The translations under genes and the position numbers were made by a program. 46,607 nucleotides of DNA, taken from assembly GCA_030824575.1 (NCBI GenBank), contig JAVBXL010000187.1, positions 1 to 46,607 of the forward strand, written 5' to 3'. Under the pieces are notes generated by a model. That model was not told the origin of the DNA. It saw only the letters and a program-made list of their open reading frames with translations, and searched no databases. Positions 26,545 through 34,596 of the stretch are shown here, piece by piece; positions within the stretch are counted from its first letter, which is position 1; every line of letters starts with the position of its first letter. The stretch comes from a bacterium. Its GTDB lineage: Bacteria; Pseudomonadota; Alphaproteobacteria; Sphingomonadales; Sphingomonadaceae.

Positions 26545-27843
26545 ATGGGGGAACGGGGTTTGGCGGAATTTGAATTGCTGGCGCGGCAACTGATCCAACG
26601 ATGGAGGGAAGATCCGAACGCGACGTATCAGAGCTGGTTTCTATGGGACGAGCGCATCAAGAATTTTCGTTCGATACGGCGTGGTCTCGCCCAGGTGGTC
26701 GCTGAAATCGAAGCCGGAAGGTTCGGCGTCGCCTATCGCGGATCTTCGCTGGAAACGGTCGTTCATTCAGTCGCAGAACAGAGGCAGATCTTCAAAGGCG
26801 CGGACCATGCGTTTCTCTGGAAGCCCAAATTGCGGATCCCCGACATCTATGAAAACCCGGCGAACCAGCGCGCCTTTGGCCGATTGCTCGATCACTGCGC
26901 CTGTTGCGACACCGCGGAAGAGATTATCGCAGGTATCCACACGATTGATCGCCTGAACATCAAGGGGCTGGGGCCTGCGGTCGCCAATCTCCTCTATTTC
27001 CTGCATCCGACCCTCGTGCCGCCGTTCAACACCGCGATCGTCAACGGCTATAACAAGCTGACCGGCGGCAAGGTGAAGCTCGGAAGCTGGCACCATTTTC
27101 TCGCCATGCGCTCGGGTGTGCTCGACCTGAACGAGCGGTTTCGCGATCTTCTGTCAAACGATCTGGGCGCTATTGGCGGCCTCCTGTTCGATATCGGCTC
27201 TGGCCGTTATCCGGCGCCGCCCCGCGACGAGGAAGACCAGACCCTGGGATCCTGGACCGCACGCCTCGAACAAGCTCGGGCGGAAGCACAAACGCTCAAC
27301 AAAGCGCTGCAGAAGCAGGGCGAGAGTGATCGAACCCATTCGGAAATCCAGGCATGGCTGCGCGATATCGGTCTGGCCCTGGGGTATGACGTCTGGATCG
27401 CATCCAATGATCGGGGGCGACTGCATGACGGTGTGCGTTTGGGGGAGGGGTGCCTCGAGAGCTTGCCGGCTTCAATTTCGACGTCGACCGGAGCGGATGC
27501 TATCCGCCTCATTGATGTTTTGTGGCTGGAGCGGGGTGGTGACCGGGTCGCGGCAGCCTTCGAAGTCGAACATTCGACTTCCATCTATTCGGGGATCGTC
27601 CGGATGCTCGATCTTGCCCTGAGCGGCAGCGACCTGCATGCCACAGCCGGATTGTTCCTTGTCGCTCCAGATGCTCGCGAAAGCGAAGTGCGCGCGCAAA
27701 TCGCAAGGCCGGCGTTCAGCCGGATCGCGGACCTGGAGATCGCCTATCTCCCTTATGGTGAGCTAGAACGGAACAAGGACGCGATTTCCCGGTTTGGCTC
27801 GGGCCTTAAAGCGATCAAAGCTATTTCGCGCGCGCTTCCATGA
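26545..27843 (+). CDS. Putative restriction-type nuclease with helix-hairpin-helix and D-ExE motif
   Basis: A 432-residue protein without a known name to me. The N-terminal half carries a helix-hairpin-helix-like DNA-binding segment (NIKGLGPAVANLLYFLHP at about 138-155) and a conserved-looking block ending in LLFDIGSGRYPAPP. Residues 228-262 are a probable coiled linker. The C-terminal domain has RLIDVLWL (D324) and AAFEVEHSTSIYSG (E340, E342), a spacing compatible with a PD-(D/E)xK-type nuclease, although the final lysine is replaced. It is flanked by orphan fliQ and copD and is unrelated to metal resistance. A defence or DNA-repair role is inferred only from these motifs. Confidence 0.6.
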   Translation: MGERGLAEFELLARQLIQRWREDPNATYQSWFLWDERIKNFRSIRRGLAQVVAEIEAGRFGVAYRGSSLETVVHSVAEQRQIFKGADHAFLWKPKLRIPDIYENPANQRAFGRLLDHCACCDTAEEIIAGIHTIDRLNIKGLGPAVANLLYFLHPTLVPPFNTAIVNGYNKLTGGKVKLGSWHHFLAMRSGVLDLNERFRDLLSNDLGAIGGLLFDIGSGRYPAPPRDEEDQTLGSWTARLEQARAEAQTLNKALQKQGESDRTHSEIQAWLRDIGLALGYDVWIASNDRGRLHDGVRLGEGCLESLPASISTSTGADAIRLIDVLWLERGGDRVAAAFEVEHSTSIYSGIVRMLDLALSGSDLHATAGLFLVAPDARESEVRAQIARPAFSRIADLEIAYLPYGELERNKDAISRFGSGLKAIKAISRALP

Positions 27844-27850
27844 AGGCGGA

Positions 27851-28786
27851 TTACATCCCCGATGCAGGTGGGGCCAGCAGTCCTAACCATGCAACGAGGG
27901 CTAGAATGACAAGAGCGCATCCGGTTTCAATGGCGAGGCTGCGACGAAGTGTTCCTATCGCCGAGGATGTATTGCCCGTTTCAATGGCTGCAGCGAGGGA
28001 GGGGGTCAGGAAGAAGCGATTGGCGGCGGCCAGCGTCAGCATGACGCCGAACAGTATCAGCTTTGCCCCCAGCAGAAGGCCGTAGAGACTGGCAAAAAGG
28101 GAACCGAGCCGGGATGGTCCGATCAGGATCCAACTGTTGATGAATCCCGACAGGATAAGCAGCCCTACGACTACCGATCCGACCTTTGCAAAGCCATCCA
28201 GCGCGCGGTGAGAAAGGTGGATATGATCGATCGCCATGCGAGCTGCAGGGCGGAAAATGAGAAGGCAAAGGGCGAATAATGCGCCTACCCAAATCCCCGC
28301 CGCCCAAAGATGGGTGATGTCGGCCCCAAGATGGACCCATCCCCGCAAGCCTTCGTCGGCAGCGCCATGCCCCGTCCAGGCCAAGGTCGCCAGAGCGACA
28401 GCGGCGGTCGCTGACAGCGACCACAGGGCGAAAGCGGGACGCCGCCAACCGACGATGGAAAAATAGAGCACGAGCAGGAGGGCCGCGACCCGTACCTGCC
28501 AGACCGTCCCGATCGCAGTGCCCGATATGAGAAGATTGACCGTGGCGCGGTCTACCTGATCGAGTGGCACGCCCCCCATCGAGGCCGCCAGGACCATCAT
28601 GCCCAGGATAGATAATACGATACCGGCCAGCGCGATTGTCGCCAACACCGACCGGAAACGCAGGACCGAGCCGGATGCCCGCTCAGTCCCGCGCAACGTG
28701 TAGAGGCCGAACATCGGCAACCCGAAGAGGAGCATGAGATCGAGGAAAAGTCCCAGCCTCACTGCGATCGCTATGATGTCCGGCAC
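27851..28786 (-). CDS. copD: Copper resistance membrane protein CopD
   Basis: A 311-residue inner-membrane protein with about eight hydrophobic segments. HLGADITHLWAAGIWVGAL and GFINSWILIGPSRLGSLF are typical CopD/YcnJ stretches with the conserved histidines thought to bind copper. CopD works with periplasmic CopC in copper import or homeostasis. The start is GTG 28786, four bases after the copC stop; the longer frame would run through copC. It is the second gene of a leftward copCD operon, convergent with the nuclease-like gene. Confidence 0.88.
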   Translation of the reverse strand: MPDIIAIAVRLGLFLDLMLLFGLPMFGLYTLRGTERASGSVLRFRSVLATIALAGIVLSILGMMVLAASMGGVPLDQVDRATVNLLISGTAIGTVWQVRVAALLLVLYFSIVGWRRPAFALWSLSATAAVALATLAWTGHGAADEGLRGWVHLGADITHLWAAGIWVGALFALCLLIFRPAARMAIDHIHLSHRALDGFAKVGSVVVGLLILSGFINSWILIGPSRLGSLFASLYGLLLGAKLILFGVMLTLAAANRFFLTPSLAAAIETGNTSSAIGTLRRSLAIETGCALVILALVAWLGLLAPPASGM

Positions 28787-28790
28787 GGTC

Positions 28791-29171
28791 TTACTGGACC
28801 TTGAAGGTGTAGCTGCCCTGGATGCGATGGGTGTCAGCAGAGACGACGTGATAGTCGACCTTGTAGGTTCCAACCGGCAACGGCTTGGCAAGCGTCGCGA
28901 CGAGCGTCTTGCCATCGGCGCCCACGGTGGCCTTGACGCCGTTCATCTTCATCGGCGCCATCTTCATGCCTGGCATTTCGGTCATCGTCAGGTCGAGCCC
29001 GGAAAATTGTGCGACGAGCGCTTCAGAAAAGACGAGCTGAATTCTGGTCGGGGCGGCGACCACGGCATTTGCGGCAGGGGTGGCGGCATTGAGCTTAGGG
29101 TGAGCCTGCGCAGCGGTAGCGGTGAGGACAGACGCCGCCATGGCGACGGCAAAGATTGTTTTACGAAACAT
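28791..29171 (-). CDS. copC: Periplasmic copper-binding protein CopC
   Basis: A 126-residue protein whose signal peptide ends TAAQA, so the mature protein begins with His (HPKLNAATP), the N-terminal histidine that binds Cu(II) in CopC. The C-terminal part has DYHVVSADTHRIQGSYTFKV, which supplies the other Cu(II) ligands. A Met-rich strand, MTEMPGMKMAPMKMNGV, provides the Cu(I) site. The start ATG 29171 is backed by GGAG six bases upstream; an ATG four codons earlier is possible. Divergent from the cytochrome c gene. Confidence 0.92.
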   Translation of the reverse strand: MFRKTIFAVAMAASVLTATAAQAHPKLNAATPAANAVVAAPTRIQLVFSEALVAQFSGLDLTMTEMPGMKMAPMKMNGVKATVGADGKTLVATLAKPLPVGTYKVDYHVVSADTHRIQGSYTFKVQ

Positions 29172-29305
29172 CGATTTCTCCATGGGCGGCGAGACTGCCG
29201 ACACATCGAATTACGCACCACGCGGCGCCACCCCTCATCAGGCGCGCAAGAATTCTGCAAATCAGAACCCCGGCGGGATTTGCGAATGAGATCTGCGCGA
29301 CAGAT

Positions 29306-29331
29306 GAGGGATCGAAGCTTGCAGTGCGTAT
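29306..29331 (+). promoter_or_regulatory. Candidate ECF-type promoter upstream of the cytochrome c gene
   Basis: GAGGGA (29306-29311) and GCGTAT (29326-29331) are separated by exactly 14 bases. The same pair with the same spacing occurs at 35842-35867 before a copper-block gene. An ECF sigma factor is encoded nearby (30839-31411). This is a by-eye motif with no experimental support. Confidence 0.3.
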
Positions 29332-29394
29332 GGACAATTGGATGGGTGTGAGAACCACCCGGATCCAAGGGACGCTGCCGCTCGGGAGGAAGCT

Positions 29395-29991
29395 ATGGAG
29401 AATGCTAGGACGACTTGGCTGCGCAGGCACTTTCCAAGTGTAGGTTTTATCGCTGCGACAGCGCTGGTCGGCGGCGCGCTAGCGGGGATCGTCGTCTATG
29501 TGGGTGCCTATGACATCGGGGCGGATTCGCCGCACACCAAACCGGTCTATTGGCTGATCGAGCAGCTCCGAGATCGTTCCATCGCCGTGCGATCTCGTGA
29601 TGTGAATGTCCCGGCCAACCTTGGGGACGTGAAGCGGCTGCAGAGCGGGGCGGGGCTCTACACCGAGATGTGCAGCGGCTGCCATCTCGGGCCAGGACTG
29701 GAAAAGTCCGAAATCAGCCAGGGACTCTATCCGAGGGCGCCGGAGCTTTCCCGCGAGGAGCAAAGATCGCCAAAGGAGCAATTCTGGATCATCAAGCATG
29801 GGGTCAAGCTGACCGCGATGCCAGCTTGGGGTAAGACCCATAGCGACGAACTGATCTGGGATATGGTGGCTTTCGTAAGGCAACTTCCGCGTATGTCACC
29901 CGCCCAATATCAGGCGGCAATAGCCAGTGCGCCCGAAGACCATGACGCGATGATGAAGGATATGCCCGGCATGACGAAGACGGCGCCATAG
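29395..29991 (+). CDS. Membrane-anchored c-type cytochrome
   Basis: A 198-residue protein with one N-terminal membrane helix (about 15-38) and a single haem c site (CSGCH, C93 to H97). The methionine in LTAMPAWG is the likely sixth ligand. The tail is Met/His-containing (DHDAMMKDMPGMTKTAP), like those of its copper-block neighbours. The start ATG 29395 has a GGAGGA ribosome site. It may pass electrons in the periplasm for Cu(I) oxidation or simply be a stress-induced cytochrome; context alone suggests the former. Confidence 0.82.
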   Translation: MENARTTWLRRHFPSVGFIAATALVGGALAGIVVYVGAYDIGADSPHTKPVYWLIEQLRDRSIAVRSRDVNVPANLGDVKRLQSGAGLYTEMCSGCHLGPGLEKSEISQGLYPRAPELSREEQRSPKEQFWIIKHGVKLTAMPAWGKTHSDELIWDMVAFVRQLPRMSPAQYQAAIASAPEDHDAMMKDMPGMTKTAP

Positions 29992-30126
29992 CGTTGCGGC
30001 TGCTCCGTCGCTGTTGCTCAGATCTGCCCGCTATGTGCGATGCTTTGACGGACAGGCTGATAGAGGGGAAAGTAAAGAACACGTCCTGGGCCGTTGCCCC
30101 GGATTGATTGAGGATTGGACTTTTCG

Positions 30127-30408
30127 ATGGATACCGACCTGGACCGGCTGCTGAGCCGCTTACGCAACGAACCGACGCATCCGGGGCTGATTGGTCTGGA
30201 GGATGCTGTGTTCCGACGCATAGCGGCATTGCCGCAGGTTTCGACCGCGTCTCAATTCCGCCTCGGTGCGGTCGCGGCTTTCGGAGCGGTACTGCTGGGT
30301 ATCGCCAGCAATGGCTTTACGCCGCGTGCCGAGGCGTCGGTCACGCTATCGCCTTTCGGGCCATCAAATCCGCTTGCCCCTTCGACGCTGCTGGTAGGTT
30401 CTCAATGA
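30127..30408 (+). CDS. cnrY: CnrY-like anti-sigma factor
   Basis: A 93-residue protein with a cytoplasmic N-terminal part (DTDLDRLLSRLRNEPTHPGL, then EDAVFRRIAAL) and one membrane helix (about 47-62). Sequence similarity to CnrY is short, but length, single helix, gene order and overlap with a CnrX-like gene (ATGA at 30405-30408) all fit an anti-sigma factor that holds the ECF sigma of the same operon. ATG 30127 is used; a TTG at 30115 is an alternative. Confidence 0.7.
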   Translation: MDTDLDRLLSRLRNEPTHPGLIGLEDAVFRRIAALPQVSTASQFRLGAVAAFGAVLLGIASNGFTPRAEASVTLSPFGPSNPLAPSTLLVGSQ

Positions 30409-30842
30409 AGCCCAAATTGCTCCTCCTCGTCGCCATCGTCGCCTTTGCATCGGCGGTTGCGGGCGTGTTCCTGGGCCGCTACTTTTTCCCGCGGCCCAAG
30501 GCAGCCGGCGTCGAGCTCCACGATGTCTTGCACAGCAAGCTCGATCTGGATGATCGTCAGAAGGCCAAGATCGAGCTGCTAGAGCAGGGTTTCGCCGTGC
30601 GTCGGCGCGCGCTGGAGCTTGAACTGCGATCGGACAATGCGCGTCTCGCAGCCGCGATCGAGGTCGAACATGGCGAAGGGCCGCGTGTGACCGCGGCCGT
30701 CGATCAGTCGCATCAGGCAATGGGCGAACTGCAAAAGGAAACGCTCGGGCACATCTTCGCCATGCGGCAAATCCTTCGCCCCGATCAGGCCAAGACCTTC
30801 GATCAGGCGGTGGTTCATGCGCTCACCGACGATGCACGGTGA
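30405..30842 (+). CDS. cnrX: CnrX-like periplasmic metal sensor
   Basis: A 145-residue protein with an N-terminal anchor helix and a helical periplasmic domain. H39 and H43 (ELHDVLHSKL), E60, H116 and M120 (GHIFAM) are spaced exactly as H42, H46, E63, H119 and M123, the Ni/Co site of Cupriavidus CnrX (constant offset of three). Metal binding to CnrX makes CnrY release the sigma factor. Its stop overlaps the GTG start of the sigma gene. The conserved ligand set predicts Ni/Co-type coordination, yet the surrounding genes are for copper. Confidence 0.85.
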   Translation: MKPKLLLLVAIVAFASAVAGVFLGRYFFPRPKAAGVELHDVLHSKLDLDDRQKAKIELLEQGFAVRRRALELELRSDNARLAAAIEVEHGEGPRVTAAVDQSHQAMGELQKETLGHIFAMRQILRPDQAKTFDQAVVHALTDDAR

Positions 30843-31411
30843 GTCTGGATCTCCAGGCGTGTTCGGACGGTGAACTAGCGGCACTGACGCTTGCCGGTCG
30901 GCAGTCGGCTTTCGCCGAGATTATGCGTCGGCACCAGACAGCGATATTTCGACTGGTGCGCGGCCTGGTCGGGAATGCCGAGGAAGCACTTGATCTCACG
31001 CAGGACTGCTTTGTATCCGCGTTCAGCCATCTGCGGAAATATGATGGTGCGCGTCCGTTGCGCGCCTGGCTATCCCGGATCGCGATTAACAAATGTCGCG
31101 ATTGGCGCCGCCGCCAGAGGGTGCGGCAGCTCTTCACATTTGGCTCCGCGCCGTCGGATGATGAGATTGAGCAAGTGCCGGATGACGCACCCTCCGCACA
31201 TGCCAGTGCTGAATCGAAAATAGAGGTGGAGCGACTGTCGGCGGCGATCAGCGCATTGCCTGCCACGTTGCGTGAAGTCCTGATGCTCAGGACCGTCGAA
31301 GGGCTCAGTCAATCAGAGGCCGCCAAAGCGCTTTCCGTCAGTAGCAAGGCTGTGGAGACGCGCCTGTATCGCGCGCGCGCGCGCCTCGCAGAAATACTCG
31401 CTGAGGAATGA
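30839..31411 (+). CDS. cnrH: CnrH-like ECF sigma factor
   Basis: A 190-residue sigma-70 family ECF factor. Region 2 is visible as AFAEIMRRHQTAIFRLVRG with EALDLTQDCFVSAF, and region 4 as LPATLREVLMLRTVEGLSQ followed by SEAAKALSVSSKAVETRLYR. There is no region 3, as usual for ECFs. The start is GTG 30839, sharing bases with the cnrX stop (GTGA). It is the third gene of a cnrYXH-type operon and probably controls the copper genes on both sides; possible promoters are at 29306 and 35842. Confidence 0.9.
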   Translation: MSLDLQACSDGELAALTLAGRQSAFAEIMRRHQTAIFRLVRGLVGNAEEALDLTQDCFVSAFSHLRKYDGARPLRAWLSRIAINKCRDWRRRQRVRQLFTFGSAPSDDEIEQVPDDAPSAHASAESKIEVERLSAAISALPATLREVLMLRTVEGLSQSEAAKALSVSSKAVETRLYRARARLAEILAEE

Positions 31412-31504
31412 GGGGTGCGCGCTGCTCGCGCGTAAGGATAAAGAGATACCGCGCTTAAGCGTCTTTTCAGACCCAAAGTGCTGCACGTTGAACAAGGAGA
31501 TATT

Positions 31505-33400
31505 ATGTCCCCCGGATTGAACCGCCGCGACCTTTTCCGCGGCGCTGCGCTGGCCGGCGGTGGCCTCGCATTGTCGGCATGGCTGCCGGCATGGGCTCAA
31601 CCCATTTCGTCCGGGATTGCCAAGCCACTGCCAACGGTCAGCGGGAACGATATCACGCTCAAGATCGCGCATCAGATGATGATGATCGACGGCCGACAAA
31701 GCCATGCCATCGGCATCAATGGCACTGTGCCTGCGCCCCTCATCCGTCTGCGTCAGGGCCAAAACGTCCGCCTGTCGGTGATCAACGATCTCGAGGAAGA
31801 CAGCTCGATCCACTGGCACGGCCTGCTTTTGCCGTTCCAGTTCGACGGCGTGCCCGGCATCAGCTTCCCCGGCATCAAGCCCAAGTCGACCTTTGTCTAT
31901 GAGTTCCCCATCGTCCAGGCTGGCACCTATTGGTATCATAGCCATTCGGGGCTGCAGGAGCAGTTAGGTCATTACGGACCGATTGTCATCGACCCGGAAG
32001 GCGAGGATCCGATTCAGTCGGATCGAGAGCATGTCATCGTGCTCTCCGACCATAGCCAGATGCATCCGCACGCAATTTTCCGGAAGCTCAAGCAGGTCGG
32101 CGGTGGCTATTTCAATTATCAGCGGCAAACGCTGGCCGGTTTGCTGGCCAAGGAAGACCAACCCCTCAAGGACCGACTTGACTGGGGCAATATGCGGATG
32201 GATCCGACCGACGTGTCCGATGTCACGGGCTCGACCTATACCTATCTCGTGAATGGGCATGGCCCACGGGACAACTGGACCGCGCTTTTCAAGCCAGGTG
32301 AGCGCGTTCGCCTGCGTTTCGTCAATGCCTCCGCGATGACGACGTTCAATGTCCGGATTCCCGGTCTCAAACTTACGGTTGTTCAGGCCGACGGGCTCAA
32401 TGTCAGGCCGGTCGAGGTCGACGAGTTTCAGATCGCGGTTGCCGAGACCTATGATGTCATCGTTACTCCGACCGATGATCGCGCCTACACGCTGGTCGGT
32501 GAATCCGTTGATCGTTCGGGCATGGCACGCGCCACACTGGCTCCGCGTGAAGGCATGACGGCCGAAGTTCCGCCGCTCCGCAAGCGGCCCCTTGCCGATA
32601 TGAAGGACATGGGCATGGGGGACATGGATATGAGCGGCATGTCCGGCATGGACCACGCAGCAATGGGGCATGACATGTCTGCCGGCGGAGCTGCCGCGGG
32701 CGGGATGGCAGGCATGGATATGGGGGCCGGCGCGTCGATGCCAAGCATGCAAAAACCGGCGGATAGTTCCATGGCCAACATGCCCGGAATGGGCAGCGGG
32801 TCCGGTGATACAATGGGCGGCATGGCGATGGGCGGAATGGGCGGCATGAACATGCGCGACGCCAGCAAAGCGCCGCAGGTTAAGATGGGACCGGGTGTCC
32901 AGACGATCTCGCCCATGCCGATGGATCGCACGGGAGAACCGGGACAGGGTCTCGAAGACGTTGGCCACCGGGTTCTTGTCTATCGCGATCTCATGGCGGT
33001 GGAGCGCAACCCCGATGTTCGCGCGCCAGACCGCGCGATGGAAATCCACCTGACCGGGAATATGGAACGCTATATGTGGTCGTTCGATGGGGTGAAGCTC
33101 AGTGACAAGCGCGAGCCCATTCCCTTTATCGAAAACGAAAGGGTCCGCGTCACGCTCGTCAATGACACGATGATGTCGCACCCGATCCATCTTCATGGGC
33201 ATTTCTTCGAGCTGGTGACCGGGCATGGCGAGTATTCGCCGCGCAAACACACCGTCAATGTCGCACCAGGAGGCAAGGTAAGTTTCGACGTCACCGCAGA
33301 CGCAGTCGGCGACTGGGCGTTTCACTGCCATATGCTCTATCACATGCATGCCGGGATGATGCGCGTCGTCTCCGTCCGTCCCCGGGGAGATGCCGCATGA
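31505..33400 (+). CDS. copA: Copper resistance multicopper oxidase CopA (PcoA type)
   Basis: A 631-residue Tat-exported multicopper oxidase: the signal contains NRRDLFRG and ends near AWAQ. The four copper-ligand blocks are present: IHWHG (H103, H105), WYHSHSG (H145, H147), HPIHLHGHFFE near 558, and FHCHMLYHMHAGMM near 605. A roughly 90-residue Met/Gly/Asp-rich insert (about 365-455, units such as MGDMDMSGM and MAGMDMG) provides many Cu(I) sites. It oxidises periplasmic Cu(I). An AAGGAGATATT ribosome site supports ATG 31505, and its stop overlaps copB (ATGA). Confidence 0.95.
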   Translation: MSPGLNRRDLFRGAALAGGGLALSAWLPAWAQPISSGIAKPLPTVSGNDITLKIAHQMMMIDGRQSHAIGINGTVPAPLIRLRQGQNVRLSVINDLEEDSSIHWHGLLLPFQFDGVPGISFPGIKPKSTFVYEFPIVQAGTYWYHSHSGLQEQLGHYGPIVIDPEGEDPIQSDREHVIVLSDHSQMHPHAIFRKLKQVGGGYFNYQRQTLAGLLAKEDQPLKDRLDWGNMRMDPTDVSDVTGSTYTYLVNGHGPRDNWTALFKPGERVRLRFVNASAMTTFNVRIPGLKLTVVQADGLNVRPVEVDEFQIAVAETYDVIVTPTDDRAYTLVGESVDRSGMARATLAPREGMTAEVPPLRKRPLADMKDMGMGDMDMSGMSGMDHAAMGHDMSAGGAAAGGMAGMDMGAGASMPSMQKPADSSMANMPGMGSGSGDTMGGMAMGGMGGMNMRDASKAPQVKMGPGVQTISPMPMDRTGEPGQGLEDVGHRVLVYRDLMAVERNPDVRAPDRAMEIHLTGNMERYMWSFDGVKLSDKREPIPFIENERVRVTLVNDTMMSHPIHLHGHFFELVTGHGEYSPRKHTVNVAPGGKVSFDVTADAVGDWAFHCHMLYHMHAGMMRVVSVRPRGDAA

Positions 33401-34596
33401 AGTCGCTTCTCCTTCTGATCGGCGCGGCCCCGCTCGCCTTGGCGACCCCAGTCAGCGCGCAGTCGATGCAGAATATGCCGGGCATGAACATGCCTGCTGC
33501 TCAGCCAGCGGCGAAGAAAAAGCCGGTGGCCAAGCCAGCAAGCCAGCCCAGGCGCGCCGCTGCGCCCACGGCTAAGGGCAAGCCTGCCACCCCGAAGCGC
33601 CGGGCACCGGCAGCAAAACCCAAGTCGGCGCCGCACGACATGTCGGGCATGGGGGCTATGTCCGGCATGCCTGGCATGACCATGCCCGATGGGGCGGGCG
33701 GTACGATGAAACACGACATGCCCGGCATGGACATGCAGGCGGCACCCGGCGGTCAGCCGATGCAGCACGAAATGTCGTCGATGCCCGGCATGGCGATGGA
33801 TGGGCCGATGGCAGCCCATGGCGCTGGTGGCACCAGTCTCATGCCCGGCAACGCCCCTGCACCCCAACCTCCTACCGACAACTATGCCGACCGCGTCTAC
33901 AAAAACGGCGAGATGGCGGCTTCGCGTACCATGCTGCATAAGGAACATGGCGGCTCATCCAGCTCGATGATCCTGTTCAATCTGGCGGAATATCAGGTCC
34001 GTAACGGCCGCGACGGCTATCGGTGGGACGGGGAGGCGTGGTTCGGCAAGGATCTCGATCGGCTGGTGGTCAAGACAGAGGGTGAGGGCGTTCTTGCTGG
34101 CAGAAGCGGCACCTACATGGAGACCGCAGAAGTTCAGGCGCTCTACAGTCGTGCACTCGACCCTTATTGGAACCTCCAGGCGGGTGTCCGTTACGATTTC
34201 AAACCCAACCCATCCCGTACTTATGCGACGATCGGTATTGAGGGGGTGGCGCCTTACTGGTTTGAGACCGAGGCTGCCCTGTTTCTGTCGAACAAAGGCG
34301 AGGTGTTGGGGCGGATCGAGGGCTATTATGATCAGCGTATCACGCAACGCCTCATTCTCCAGCCGCGCCTGGAAGTGAACCTTTCAGCACAAAATGTCCC
34401 GGAGACGCGGATTGGAGCGGGCATCACGAACGCCGAATTGGGACTGCGTTTGCGTTACGAACTGCGCCGCGAATTTGCCCCCTACATCGGCGTTTCTTAC
34501 GACCGAAAGTTCGGGCGGACGGCGGACTATGCACGCTCAGACGGAGGGGACGTGAAGGCGGCCAGCTTTGTAATCGGTGTTCGGACCTGGTTCTGA
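33397..34596 (+). CDS. copB: Copper resistance outer-membrane protein CopB
   Basis: A 399-residue protein: signal peptide to PVSAQ, then a Lys/Pro/Ala linker and Met-rich repeats (MQNMPGMNMP, MSGMGAMSGMPGMTMP, HDMPGMDMQ) up to about residue 155. A C-terminal outer-membrane beta-barrel of about 230 residues follows (GYRWDGEAWFGKDLDRLV through ASFVIGVRTWF, ending in aromatic Phe). CopB is thought to bind or export copper at the outer membrane together with CopA. Overlaps copA by four bases. Confidence 0.94.
   Translation: MKSLLLLIGAAPLALATPVSAQSMQNMPGMNMPAAQPAAKKKPVAKPASQPRRAAAPTAKGKPATPKRRAPAAKPKSAPHDMSGMGAMSGMPGMTMPDGAGGTMKHDMPGMDMQAAPGGQPMQHEMSSMPGMAMDGPMAAHGAGGTSLMPGNAPAPQPPTDNYADRVYKNGEMAASRTMLHKEHGGSSSSMILFNLAEYQVRNGRDGYRWDGEAWFGKDLDRLVVKTEGEGVLAGRSGTYMETAEVQALYSRALDPYWNLQAGVRYDFKPNPSRTYATIGIEGVAPYWFETEAALFLSNKGEVLGRIEGYYDQRITQRLILQPRLEVNLSAQNVPETRIGAGITNAELGLRLRYELRREFAPYIGVSYDRKFGRTADYARSDGGDVKAASFVIGVRTWF

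Noticed and set aside
31964..33349. 461-codon His-rich minus-strand open frame opposite the multicopper oxidase
   Set aside because: The histidines are simply the antisense of the Met-rich (ATG) codons of CopA; the same applies to 33340-33948 opposite CopB.
32600..33800. Repetitive GGCATG-type DNA considered as a CRISPR array or tandem repeat element
   Set aside because: The periodicity comes from Met-Gly codon repeats in CopA and CopB; there are no spaced identical repeats. No CRISPR array was seen in the window.
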